Shown here one piece after another: positions 22,451-35,225 of a stretch of DNA of 64,000 nucleotides. Made by a program: the position numbers and the translations under genes. The stretch spans positions 11,119,155 to 11,183,154 of the forward strand of contig NC_134033.1 of the NCBI RefSeq assembly GCF_964204645.1, read 5' to 3'. How positions within the stretch are numbered: the first letter of the stretch is position 1; every line of letters starts with the position of its first letter. The notes under the pieces were generated by a model. It saw nothing but the letters and a program-made list of their open reading frames with translations. It was not told the origin of the DNA and made no database searches. This DNA comes from Tubulanus polymorphus (lineage: Eukaryota; Nemertea; Palaeonemertea; Tubulaniformes; Tubulanidae).

Positions 22451-23190
22451 ATGATTACTGCGGGAGATTTACACAACAAAAGATTCCAATAATCGCATAA
22501 ATTAACGCTTAAACTATCAGAAAACTCGTGTTAACTTTGAAAAACGTATTTGAAAGGGTTTAACGGGTGTTTAGTTATCGGGTTGTACCTTGAAAACGGG
22601 TTTGTATCGTTTCAATGCGGGAAATAATTAGTTTTCTAGATTCCGAGATTGAGATTTGGCGCGTCTTCACCGAGTTGCGCGCTAATTACCGCATGAGGTC
22701 GCTTGCGTCTGGAGCGTTCCCCACCGCGGCGCAATTCAACCGGGATCACCTCGTTTACAAATTTCGCTTCGGTTCTCTTTCACACTTTAAATCAAACTGC
22801 AAGTCGCCGTGGTTCGAATCCGATTATGGGTCAGGATTTTGGAAGAATTAATCTGTATCTGTAATTATTAGGCTGTTTGTGGTCCAGTCGCGCTATGCCG
22901 GGTACGTGGTGTCGGACTCCTAATATTAGCACCCGGGTCGATGGCAACTTGTTATGCTCGACCGACTCTGACTGGACTGTGCTTCATTTAATGACCGGCT
23001 GAACCGGGGCGGCACAAAACTTTGCCAATCATGTTTCACGCGATGCGATGAAAAGCGCGCCTTGCGTGCGGCCTCGTAAAGTTTTCCGGAAAGTGCAACG
23101 GATTCAACTGCGAGGGTTCGTTCGTAAATGATTCACGGGCCGGCCGTGAAAAGCAGTGAATTTTATAGACTAGCAGTGAAATGGGGGCAT
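22451..23190. other. STAG upstream flank, no gene seen
   Basis: Locally more GC- and CpG-rich than its surroundings, as expected near a promoter. A B-box-like GGTTCGAATCC occurs at about 22811, and a block at 22870-23050 looks like a decayed interspersed element. I find no supported exon; the short open frame starting at 22615 has no splice or family support. Confidence 0.4.
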
Positions 23191-23192
23191 AA

Positions 23193-23421
23193 CTAAAACG
23201 ATGCACTACTAAAACGAAGACTATGCACTTTGCGACTATTCAGGACTAAAACGAAGACCTATGCACTCACTAATCATCACTCGGGGCGTTATAGTCTCTG
23301 TATTCAACCACCTCTGCCAATGAGTGCAGACAATATCAGATATAAACACGGCGCACATGAAACGTAAATTGGTCGGTTTTCTCTGGTGCATATAGTCGTT
23401 TTTAGTAGTGCATTGTTTTAG
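23193..23421. mobile_element. Inverted-repeat element with CTAAAACRATGCAC ends
   Basis: A 229-bp element with imperfect inverted ends of about 35 bp: CTAAAACGATGCACTACT then AAAACGAAGACTATGCAC at the left, and the reverse complement of CTAAAACAATGCACTACT at the right. It is non-coding. Confidence 0.82.
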
Positions 23422-23429
23422 CAACGTGG

Positions 23430-24722
23430 GTTGCTTAACTAAGAATGAAAAATCTCTAAATCAATCATATTTATTCTCATACAACAATCATGCAAAATCA
23501 TATGCCAGGCGTGCTCGATGAATTATAATGTAAGCTCTTCAAACACGTGGACTTTCAAAAAACAACTAGTCCAACCACCATAGGCGTAAAACCTTTAAAC
23601 GAGACGCCCATTCCAACATAGACTCTAAAACAAAAAAGTCTATGGCCCAACTATGGACTCAACAGTCCATGGCCCCCGCACTGATACCAGAGATAAACCT
23701 GGCCAAATACTCTGGAAAGCGTAGGATTAAGTAATCAATCTGATTTACATTTTTTATATCATTTTATTTTCACATATCCAATTATTAACTTTTCACTAAT
23801 TATTTTCTCAACATTTTAATGGTTATTTTATTTCTATTACTACATGTATGTATGAAATTGTTCTATCTTAAAAACCACAAAAGGTATTAAGGTATTTCTA
23901 AGTCTTTATCTACAATACATTTCCACTAAAGCTGATTCATACAATTTGCATCAATAGGAAAATAACAAAAATACACAAAGAATTGTAATTTTTGATCAAT
24001 AAAAAAATTTCATCGAGATGACCTTAATCTCTTAATCATCAAGGAAAAGCTCAACTTTATTCAATTAGGACCTTAATAAATCGATGTTTTATGAACAATA
24101 TTGACATGAACATGTCATTTCATCTCCACAGAAACAATCATACCTAAATGACAAGTATTTATGTACTCGAGGAAGTGCGTCAGTCATTTACAAAAACGTG
24201 ACCAGTACTTCAAAAAAGTCTCCAACATAAAGAAAAATTAAAACTGGAGATAAAACTACAAATTCAATCTGGAAAGCTTAGGATTAACTAAACAGTCTTT
24301 GATTTAATTATTATGTATTTTATGAACCATTGATAAGCACCACAGTGAAAAAGTTGCAATACACGTAACTAAACAATTGAACAGTTTTAACATGAATGAC
24401 GAACATGTATGTCGTTTTATTCTTACACAACAATTATACCCTGTTAAATGAGTTATTCAAAAGCAGTTTAAAATAAAAACATTAAACCTACGAATTCATT
24501 CACGCTGGAAAGCGTGAGTTAACTGATTAATCTTAATTATTCAATTATTACAAAAAATCTACAAACATTGCCAAATTTTCCTCGTCTTTAAACATTATCA
24601 ACTAGCTTATTTCACAAATGTTACATTTGAAACAAAGCAGGGTCCGATATAACCAACCAAGCAGCAGTATTAATTTTTACGCAAGAAGAGGTCAAGGTCT
24701 AAGAGACCGGAGTACCAAACGG

Positions 24723-24790
<68 letters not shown>

Positions 24791-25660
24791 ACTGCTACTA
24801 CTACTACTATGTAAGTAGTACAAGTATGTTGTCATTAGGGCATGTAGGTTATCATTATCACTCGTGCATCGGGTTTGTGTAATTCTTTATCTCAAAGCTT
24901 TTATCCTACTCGATGCAAGTGATGATTGTGTCACAATCGGACTGCTCATATAGAGCGAATTGATTTTTGAGGGGGCAAGGGATATTACATATGCTTGCCC
25001 CAAGGTCAAGTGGCATCTATTCCTTAGATCAAACCCTGCAAACTATTATAAAGGTTTTTCTTCGTGATGATTTAAGATAAATCGAGTAAATTCATATAAA
25101 CATGGTTTGACTGAAGAAGCTACGGTAACTTCGTAATTGTATTATTCAACTTGATAGCAGATATAAATACAACTCTATATAAAGATCAGAAATTCTTCTT
25201 GTCCAGATATTACAGGCCCCACACAGACGCGGTTAAACAGATAATCAAAACAAAGCTAGGACAATTGACCAATTAGCACTGTATCCTCAAGTTAGCCTGC
25301 TCCTGCTATTTTTGACAAGGCCTTAATTAAATCAGTATTTTATGAACCACTGAAAAGCACCACAGTGGAATTGTTGCTATGAAAATTAACAACTAAAAAG
25401 TTTCAACATGAATGATGAAAATGTACATTGTTTCATTCACACAACAATAATATCTTAATCATCATGCAAGTTCCTAATTTCCAAACATGCGAACTGCGTT
25501 ACAATAACAGTCTCCAACAAAGAGCATTAAAACTAGAGATGGAACATACAGATTCGCTCTGGAAATCTAAGTATCAACTAACCATTACTTTCACTAGAAA
25601 ACTAGAATTTTACCTTGTCTTAAAGATGTCCAAACACCTTGACATTAAATACTAAGTATT
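23430..25660. repeat. Old, diverged long-unit tandem repeats
   Basis: Three or four copies of a several-hundred-base unit can be aligned by eye. Shared landmarks are CTGGAAAGC(G/T)TAGGATTAA (23713, 24271, 24505, and a weaker match at 25559), TTTTATGAACCA near 24310 and 25342 with AAGCACCACAGTG after it, and AACATGAATGA near 24392 and 25406. Spacing is irregular and divergence is high. No gene is seen in this 2.2 kb. Confidence 0.6.
24725..24790 (+). repeat. (CTG)22 trinucleotide tract followed by CTA repeats
   Basis: Twenty-two uninterrupted CTG triplets (CAG on the other strand) are followed by a short ACTGCTACTACTAC run. On the plus strand this gives a poly-leucine frame. I see no gene model that includes it, so it is a microsatellite in intergenic DNA. 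Confidence 0.96.
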
Positions 25661-26389
25661 CCGATGTTTTTTTCTGGCAGCTTCGAAAACATCAACATAA
25701 TCATACAATCAGTAACTAATCGATAACATCAATAACTTAAGTTTATAGCTGTTTTAAATTCTTTCTAATAAGTAAAATGTATGTACCAGATTTTAGATAG
25801 TAAGTCTACCCCAGTATAACAATAAACAGTCACAGCAGTGATTGAGCGCAGCTAGTTGAAAGGACGGTCGATCTTTCATCAAAGTTTCAAAGCATTCTAT
25901 CATATCAGTTATTTTTTTTAAGTGTGTTCGATTTAGTTAAGGTTTATGGTTATTTGTTTTGTTCATTACAATAACTGAGTCCGATAGAATGCTTAAAACA
26001 ACAACAGAAAAGATCTCGGGTTTTCGCTATACTTAGGGAAGGTTGTTCGATAAATGAAGAACCTTGTTGATAAATATTTGAAAAAATGCCTTTTCATGTA
26101 AATAGAATATTAATTTGTTTGTTTCTATTGTTGTTTATTATTTTCATCTATTTCTTAATATTATCTATTTATGTATGTACTTGTATTTTGTATTATTTAC
26201 TACTTATTATTTATTGTTTTTTTAAATTTATTCTTTCATTAATTTATGTACTTGTAGTTTGTATTATATATTATTTATACCACTCTATTTACACTGCAGG
26301 CATTTTTTCACTGTAAAGTTTCTGGGCCCATTTTAAAAAAGTGCTACCGATTCACTGCGACTCCTTAATAATCATTATACACCCGATTT

Positions 26390-26530
26390 GAAGCTAAGTG
26401 ATTATTCACGAGAGCCATCTCGCGATATGGATTTACCCATTACAATAAAAGAAGTTCAAACAGCTATAAACAATGTTAAAACGTTTAAAATTTGTCCTAG
26501 CTATAACTTTATGCCTCGTTATTCCTAGCA
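26390..26530 (+). pseudogene. Possible LINE reverse-transcriptase linker fragment
   Basis: The plus strand translates to a stretch including LPITIKEVQTAINNVKT, then ICPSYNFMP. This resembles the block just before the reverse-transcriptase domain of non-LTR elements (F-x-x-x-E-[IV]-x-x-A-[IL]-x-x-[LV]-K-x-x-K-[AS]-P-G-x-D). The frame stops soon after and the Gly-x-Asp is lost, so this would be a dead fragment. The match is by eye only. Confidence 0.4.
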
Positions 26531-27496
26531 TAACCTCTCAAATGTAAATAATGGTCGCCTTTCAGATAAAGCTTTTGTTTTCAAATACGTAGCTATGATC
26601 ATCAAACAGATTGATGGAGGCTTAAAGGTCGATGTGAAAATCGACATCTACGATCCAATTGTGAATCAGTTACATGGGCCTTCGAAAAATATGAATGCCA
26701 TCAAATTAGTACATTTACAATTCAGCAAATACTTAATATTTGTACATCAACAGTGGCCTAACATTATGTTCTATCTTTCCTAATTATGTGTTATCTACAC
26801 GAACAAATAGCCATAGTTGACTATGTTTAACTATGGTAAAGTCTGAAGATTAAACTCACAATATCACGTTGAAGCTAAATCTCAGTTAAGGAGTAAACTC
26901 AACAGACCTACGAGTCCAAACTAGGCACTCAACGCGACCATTTACCCCTAGTGACTAACCTAACTTATCTATCAACCAAGGATCGAAGACCAATATCGTG
27001 AATTAATGGAGCTTAGCTTTTATTAGACTCTCACATTGCATAAAATATCATAAAATAATATCCTCGAAAACACTATAATCAGACTGGTTTGAAAAGGGTG
27101 ATAAGTAAAAAAATCAATACTTTACTACAGCAGTGCGTTATTGTCTTTGCCGCACCTGGATCTCAGTGTTTAAAACATGCACTATTATTTATGCCGCTCC
27201 TAATGATATACACTATTGTCTTTGCTGCTTTTAAAACAGTGTTTATCCTGAATCAGTGTTTATGAGATAATCCATTAGCATTGTCACTCAAATCAGTGTT
27301 TATAAGATTCACTATTGTCTCTGCTGCTCCTGATAAAACTTTTTATAGAAATCAACCACCAATTGTAGAAGAATCTATCGTTGAGTGGTTAATCCATCGC
27401 TGGCTCCTCAACTTATCACCTGGGCTTCTGCAGTTTTCATCAGCAAATGGGTCAATCAGTATTCATCTACTAGTAGATTTTCTGATGAGTAGTTGA

Positions 27497-30400
27497 TCTC
27501 AAGCTGAGCCTTTTCTCATAGTTGAAATTTAGCTGCAATGATTAAAAGAAGATATCCTGTAATGACAAAATATTTCAATAAGAATTAATCGTAATAATTT
27601 CATGTATATCAAGTTACCTTTTAAAATTGCTTGGTTCGTAATCGGTGTGGATCATCTAAGTTGGTTGGTTAATGAGTTCGATTCTAATTGGCCTCATCTG
27701 TGCGCTGTTCCAGGTGGTTGATTTTGGATGGGTAGTTTATTTCAAGCTGGGTTTTTTCTCATAGTTGAAATTTAGCTGCAATGATTAAAAGAAGATATCC
27801 TGTAATGACAAAATATTTCAATAAGAATTAATCGTAATAATTTCACGTATATCAAGTTACCTTTTATGATTGCTTGGTTCGTAATCGGCGTGGATCATCT
27901 AAAGTTGGTTGGTTAATGAGTTGGATTCTAATTGGCCTCATCTGTGCACTGTTCCAGTTGGTCGGTTTTGGACGAGTAGTTGATCTCAAGCTGGGTTTTT
28001 TCTCATAGTTGAAATTTAGCTGCAAAGATTAAAAGTTAGTAACTAACTAGATGCACTATAGTGCTATTCCCGTTATTCAACACACTAGGGTGGAATTTTT
28101 CAGAATTTTCAAATCATCTTCAGCACTATAGGGTATTAATTAGCCAGCACTGAAAGGGTTAATGACAAAATATTTCAATAAGAATTAATCGTAATAATTC
28201 CATGTATATCAAGTTACCTTTTATGATTGCTGGTTTCATTATTGGCGATTATCTTATTAGTTGATTGGTTAATGAGCGCGATCCTAGTTGGCTGTGCGCC
28301 GTTCAAGTTGGTCAATTTTTGACGAGTAGTTGTTCTCAAACTGGGTTTTTTCGCATAGTTGAAATTTAGCTGCAATGATCAAAAGATGATATCCTGTAAT
28401 GACAAAATATTTCAATAAGAATTAATCATGATAATTTCATGTATATCAAGTTACCTTTTATGATTGCTTCGTTCGTTATCGGTGGGGATCATCTTAAGTT
28501 TGTGCGTTAATGAGTTCGATTCGGTTGGCCCCCACCTGTGTGCTGTTCAAGTTGGTCGATTTTGGGCGAGTAATCGTTCTCAAGCTGGGTTTTTTCTCAT
28601 AGTTGAAATTTAGCTGCAATGATCAAAAGAACATATCCTTTAATGACAAAATATTTCAATAAGAAATAATCGTAATAATTCCATGTATATCAAGTTACCT
28701 TCTATGATTGCTGGTTTCATTATCAGCGATTATCTTATTAGTTGATTGGTTAATGAGCTCGATCCTAGTTGGCTGCGCGCCACTCAAGTTGGTCGATTTT
28801 GGACGAGTAGTTGATCTCAAGTTGATTTCGCATAGTTGAAATTTAGCTGCAATGATCAAAAGAAGATATCCTTTAATGACAAAATTTTTCAATAAGAATT
28901 AATCATAATAATTTCATGTATATAAAGTTACCTTTTTTGATTGCTTGGTTCGTTATCGGTGTGGATCATCTAAGTTTGTGCATTAATGAGTTTGATTCTG
29001 TTGGCCCCATCTGTGCGCTGTTCAAGTTGGTCGATTTTTGACGAGTAGTTGATCTCAAACTGGGTTTTTTGCATAGTTGAAATCTAGCTGCAATGATCAA
29101 ATGAAGATATCCATTAATGACAAAATATTTCAATAAGAATTAATCGTAATAATTTCATGTATATCAAGTTACCTTTTTTGATTGCTTGGTTCGTTATCGG
29201 TGTGGATCATCTAAAGTTTGTGCGTTAATGAGTTCGATTCTGTTGGCCCCATCTGTGCGCTGTTCAAGTTGGTCGATTTTGGGCGAGTAGTTGTTCTCAA
29301 GCTGGGTTTTTTCTCATAGTTGAAATTTAGCTGCAATGATCAAAAGAACATATCCTTTAATGACAAAATATTTCAATAAGAAATAATCGTAATAATTCCA
29401 TGTATATCAAGTTACCTTTTATGATTGCTGGTTTCATTATCAGCGATTATCTTATTAGTTGATTGGTTAATGAGCTCGATCCTAGTTGGCTGCGCGCCAC
29501 TCAAGTTGGTCGATTTTGGACGAGTAGTTGATCTCAAGTTGATTTCGCATAGTTGAAATTTAGCTGCAATGATCAAAAGAAGATATCCTTTAATGACAAA
29601 ATTTTTCAATAAGAATTAATCATAATAATTTCATGTATATAAAGTTACCTTTTTTGATTGCTTGGTTCGTTATCGGTGTGGATCATCTAAGTTTGTGCAT
29701 TAATGAGTTTGATTCTGTTGGCCCCATCTGTGCGCTGTTCAAGTTGGTCGATTTTTGACGAGTAGTTGATCTCAAACTGGGTTTTTTGCATAGTTGAAAT
29801 CTAGCTGCAATGATCAAATGAAGATATCCATTAATGACAAAATTTTTCAATAAGAATTAATCGTAATAATTTCATGTATATCAAGTTACCTTTTTTGATT
29901 GCTTGGTTCGTTATCGGTGTGGATCATCTAAAGTTTGTGCGTTAATGAGTTCGATTCTGTTGGCCCCATCTGTGCGCTGTTCAAGTTGGTCGATTTTGGG
30001 CGAGTAGTTGTTCTCAAGCTGGGTTTTTTCTCATAGTTGAAATTTAGCTGCAATGATCAAAAGAAGATATCCATTAATGACAAAATATTTCAATAAGAAT
30101 TAATCGTAATAATTCCATGTATATCAAGTTACCTTTTATGATTGCCGGTTTCATTATGGTGATTATCTTATTAGTTGATTGGTTAATGAGTTCGATCCTA
30201 GTTGGCTGTGCGCCGTTCAAGTTGGTCGATTTTTGACGAGTAGTTGATCTCAAACTGGGTTTTTTGCATAGTTGAAATCTAGCTGCAATGATCAAATGAA
30301 GATATCCATTAATGACAAAATTTTTCAATAAGAATTAATCATAATAATTTCATGTATATAAAGTTACCTTTTTTGATTGCTTGGTTCGTTATCGGTGTGG

Positions 30401-31370
30401 ATCATCTAAAGTTTGTGCGTTAATGAGTTCGATTCTGTTGGCCCCATCTGTGCGCTGTTCAAGTTGGTCGATTTTGGGCGAGTAGTTGTTCTCAAGCTGG
30501 GTTTTTTCTCATAGTTGAAATTTAGCTGCAATGATCAAAAGAAGATATCCATTAATGACAAAATATTTCAATAAGAATTAATCGTAATAATTTCATGTAT
30601 ATCAAGTTACCTTTTTTGATTGCTTGGTTCGTTATCGGTGTGGATCATCTAAAGTTTGTGCGTTAATGAGTTCGATTCTGTTGGCCCCATCTGTGCGCTG
30701 TTCAAGTTGGTCGATTTTGGGCGAGTAGTTGTTCTCAAGCTGGGTTTTTTCTCATAGTTGAAATTTAGCTGCAATGATCAAAAGGAGATATCCTTTAATG
30801 ACAAAATATTTCAATAAGAATTAATCGTAATAATTCCATGTATATCAAGTTACCTTTTATGATTGCCGGTTTCATTATTGGCGATTATCTTATTAGTTGA
30901 TTGGTTAATGAGCTCGATCCTAGTTGGCTGTGCGCCGTTCAAGTTGGTCGATTTTTGGCGAGTAGTTGTTCTCAAACTGGGTTTTTCATATAGTTGAAAT
31001 CTAGCTGCAATGATTAAAAAAAGATATTCTGTAATGACAAAATATTTCAATAAGAATTAATCGTAATAATTTCATGTATATCAAGTTACCTTTTATGATT
31101 GCTTGGTTCGTTATCGGCAATTATCTTATTAGTTGGTTGGTAAATGAGTTCGATTCTGTTGGCCTCATCTGTTCGCTGTTCCAGTTGGTCAATTTTGGAC
31201 GAGTAGTTGATCTCAAGCTGGGTTTTTCATATAGTTGAAATCTAGCTGCAATGATTAAAAGAAGTTATCCTGTAATCACAAATTTTTTCAATTAGAATTT
31301 ATCGCAATAATTCCATCTATATTAAGTTACCTTTTATGATTGCCAGGTTCATTATCGGCGAGGGTCTCCT
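27497..31370. repeat. ~240-bp satellite array, about 16 units, with trimer higher-order repeat
   Basis: Landmark GTAATGACAAAATATTTCAA recurs with spacing near 240 bp from 27,500 to 31,270. Units differ by substitutions and small indels. From about 28,570 a three-unit block of about 717-720 bp is repeated with very few changes (28695-28892 versus 29412-29609 encode the same minus-strand peptide except one residue). The minus strand of four units has an open frame of 65-84 codons starting MKNFVI, but other units are broken, so I treat it as satellite DNA. One unit is interrupted by a TTAA-flanked element (28034-28162). Confidence 0.93.
28034..28162 (-). mobile_element. piggyBac-like MITE, shortened copy inside the satellite
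   Basis: This insertion interrupts one satellite unit. Its right end reads GCACTGAAAGGG followed by TTAA. Read on the minus strand it matches the left half of the element at 51717-52000, including CTAATTAATACCCTATAGTG and ATTCCACCCTAGTGTGTTG. The other terminus appears lost. Confidence 0.8.
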
Positions 31371-31414
31371 AAGTTGGTTGTCTAATTTTACATATTTTTT
31401 GTCGTTTTTTCCGT

Positions 31415-31530
31415 GTAAATAGTCCGAAAGTTTACAAGGTTGAATAATTTTGTCTAGTTTTTACAATTCTTTGCTCTTTTTTTTCATGTAAATAGTCCGA
31501 AAGTTTACAAGGTTGAATAATTTTGTCTAG
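31415..31530. repeat. Two-copy direct repeat, about 80 bp
   Basis: GTGTAAATAGTCCGAAAG and the following TTTACAAGGTTGAATAAT are present twice, about 78 bp apart, immediately after the satellite array. Confidence 0.85.
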
Positions 31531-31534
31531 TTTT

Positions 31535-34500
31535 AAATTCAAAATCGGAAATCGAAGTACAGATATAGTTGTGTGATCGGGGGGGTCGATTTTACATAAA
31601 TTTTGTTTTCTTTAAAACCAAGCACATTTAATAATTGGAAAATCCGGTTCCGGTTCATTCAATTAATCTTCCAACCAGTCTGAACCGGCAAGCGACTGAT
31701 TGGGGTCAATTAAGTTGACTGCCTATTTTAATACATCGAGATTTGGAATATCTATATTACAAGGTTGAAGATCACTTTGTACATTTTATGACTATCTGAT
31801 TAATAGTATAGCTGAAAAAAAGAGCAAAATCTTGTAAGCAGAAAATCCTATGTTCATTCTAGATATCTGATATTGATTATTATAGCTTAACAACAATTCG
31901 ACTCTGGTATTCCTCAATATTGAGTTATATTGAGGAATACCAGAGTTACAGCAAATTTAATAATGCATAATCAATCTGTTCAAATTGTTTTTGTACTGTA
32001 GTTTCTCTTCTTCTATCTTCAGAAATTCTTGATGTTTTTCCTTCTTGGGTGCTAAACACCCAGTGGCCAGTAGGCTTTCATTAAAACCCAGGCCCATCAT
32101 ATAGTGCAAACCTGCTAGTAATATTGCCCCCTATATACATTTCGATTGTCAGCTTAACCATGTTCATATTATCAAATTAACTTCATCGTCAATTAATAAA
32201 CTTTAAGAGATATGTTTTCTACCCACAGATGGTAACATCTGTGCCCAGTGAATGGTATTCTCATCCATTTCAGTAATTCTAAATATTGCACGTAAAATAT
32301 ATACAATGATCTAGTAATTATGATAATATCACTAACAAGAGTGAGTGCGCTGGCAGCATCGAGCACACTGATCCTATAAGTAACATGGTTCTACAGATTT
32401 AAGAAACCTTGAATCACCCCACACCTTGACAAATCCAGAATTCTGCAAAGCCTTAATGATTCAATAAATCCCACGCACAAGAGACAGAGTTAAAACACAC
32501 CCCGTATAGGGTATAGGCCTAAACCAATAGTTAATTATACAGTTGTCTTATCAACCCATATGGTTTGGATTTGAGCATTTTTACCTTATATAAAGATACT
32601 GAGTTAATCTTTATTGAAGATACCTGATAAATCAATTAATGTCCTAGCTATAATCAAATAAATAATCAAGCTAATTTTGCATCAGAGCTTTTGATACCTA
32701 GCTTAACAAACCCAGAATTCCCCAAAACCTAACTGATTCAACAGATCCCTCAAACATTTGGACCAGTTAGATGCAGACAACATTGCACGATACAGTTGTC
32801 CCATCCACTGCGCTATTTTTTAAATAATTTTCACTTATATTCATTATATTGAATTAATTTTAACTAATTTTCTAGATATCTAAGCGATCCGTTAATTAGT
32901 CATCATACTAGCTACATCTTAATTGTCAGTCAACAATATTTATATTCATATGGAGCCTGAAAATCTACACGAGTAGAATTTCAGATGTGGTGAATTCATC
33001 ACTATTTGAATTCATCAAAACTTCAGATAAAAGCACATTTTTAGTGGTAAATTAGAAATTCCCTAGCCAAATTGCTATGTAATCTTTATTTCTTTTATAT
33101 CTTTTACAGTACACTGTGTATAAGGATCGAAAGACCTTGTTATGACCGGACCTCCCTGGTGCGGTGCAAGAAATGATGCTGGAATATAGTTTGAAGGAGA
33201 GGGGTTAGTAAAAGAGAGCTATTAGCAAGAGGAATAAGACCTAATTTTAGGATATCCTGTCAGATTAAGGCTCTCAATCTGACATACACAGTGAAATTGA
33301 AATATTCTCCCTTCCAAATTCAATGATGTATTTGTGCATGTACAGATTTGTTTTATCTCCTTTCAATCGGAAGTAAATCTGCGTTAAATGAATTTGGCAA
33401 TATGTATCAAAACTAATACAGCTGTATGACGACACAATAGGTTCACTTAAGATACAGATAAATAACTAATTTGCTCAGATACACATGTATCAGCTACATT
33501 TTAAATGTCAATGGACTTGAATAAAAAATAATTTCACATAACAATTGAATTAACCTCAATTGTAGATATCTAAGTAATACATTAATGAGTAATTCATCTT
33601 AGCTATATTCTAATTGTCAGTTAATAAACAATATCTATTATGCGTCACTTGACACACAGTATGGCTTTTAGATATCATTTGAATCAGTAAGGTTTTGGTA
33701 AATTTTGGCAATATTGAAGAGCATGACCAGTCGCCATAAGTACGGCAGTTGGAGATGTAAATACTGATCAGTTGATGAGACTGATACACTTATTGTACAG
33801 ATATGCTCAAATATACATATATCAGCTCTATCTAAATTGTCAGTTTAATGATAATTATAATGGACCTGTATCACATATAAATTATTTCATACATAGCATA
33901 TAAATAGTTTATGATCTTACATGAAATATTAAATTCATCTTAATTGTGGATATCTAAGCCATTGGTTAATGAGCAATTTGTCCTAGCTATATAAATGATG
34001 ATTGTCAGTTAAACAACAATCATAGCCCAAAACAAGGCACAGAGTATGGCTGTGGGGAATGATTTGAATCAATTGAAGCTTTTTTTATTCTAGATTTATC
34101 AAAGTGCTAAGACCTAATCACAGTTTCTAAAAGACCCCCAGTCCATAGTTTTCCCCATATATATTACACCAGATCTCGATAGAGCCCTAGACACTATTTT
34201 ATACATCTTTCCCCCAAGAATTCATTAATGCAATGGGTAAAGCAGCATATAATATATACTGTAAAGTGCCTGAATGTTTATAAATGACATATGTATCAAT
34301 ATATTATTTGTAAAAAAATCTATTTACCGACGATAAAGTTTATTTGATATAAATCTTGACAAGTAAAGCCAGCCTAAATGTATGTGGGGCCCTAACATAT
34401 CTACACCAGAAGAATTTCTCATCAAACATTACAAGATATTGAATGATTGCTAATATCTAGGCGATTGGTTAATTAGTAAATTGTCCTATCTATATCTTGA

Positions 34501-34800
34501 TTGTCAGATAACCAATAGTCATATGAGGCCTGAAATATCTACGGTACATTCGGAAAATTTAAGATTCAACATAAGATATTGAATTTACCTTAATTGTACA
34601 TACTTAAAAAAATTTTTAACGAATAACTGACCAATCTACATTTTAATCATCAGACCAAAGAATATTCAAGGGACCTCACTCAATCATTTCATCTAATATT
34701 GTAAATATTCAAGCAATCATTGTCTAGCTATATTTCAATTTACTTTTAACAATATACCGGCCATAGAGCTTCAATAAAGTAGTGCGGAGATGGTGAGCTT
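31535..34800. repeat. Gene-free interval with diverged repeats
   Basis: No exon or RNA gene is evident in 3.3 kb. At about 32,875, 33,562, 33,948 and 34,445 a block recurs that reads like GATATCTAAG, then GGTTAATGAG or a variant, then TAGCTATATCTTAATTGTCAG. Spacing is 390-690 bp and identity is low. Part of it (GATTGGTTAATGAG) resembles the satellite unit at 27.5-31.4 kb, so this may be an older arm of the same family. Confidence 0.55.
31901..31946. repeat. Perfect 20-bp palindrome arms with 6-base loop
   Basis: ACTCTGGTATTCCTCAATAT (31901-31920) and its exact reverse complement (31927-31946) are separated by TGAGTT. There is no mismatch in the 20-bp stem. Confidence 0.95.
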
Positions 34801-35225
34801 GACCAGCGTCTCTATCCTCACCAGTGCCTATGCATTCTACCCCAGATATGAAAAATCAACTTAGCTTTATGTATGTATGCATTCCTGTTGCCATGCAGGA
34901 TGAGGTCAAGACTGCCAGGTTTGGTTGCAGCAGAACTTTTGGTGTTTGGTTGATTCAACATGGAGTCTTTTGTGGACATTTCTGGTGGGCAGATTTTAAA
35001 TGGGCCTTTTCGGATTAAGCTGAAATGAGTAAAAGAACGATATTCTGTAGTTACACAATCCTTTGCGTATCACGCATCGTAATTTACATGTGTATCAACT
35101 TAACTTTCAATATTGCCGAGTTCAGTGTTCTTTTTTCGCCATCTTCTGTAGCCACCTTCAGCATCTTCTTCTTCATCTTGGGAGTCCTGAAATGAAAAAA
35201 AAAGAGAAGAGTGATGAAAACCTGG

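Noticed and set aside
24618..24818. Poly-leucine protein
   Set aside because: Only the CTG microsatellite keeps the frame open.
28695..31050. Family of secreted 65-residue peptides
   Set aside because: The frame is the minus strand of a satellite monomer, is broken in most units and has no conserved cysteine pattern. Kept as a note under the satellite.
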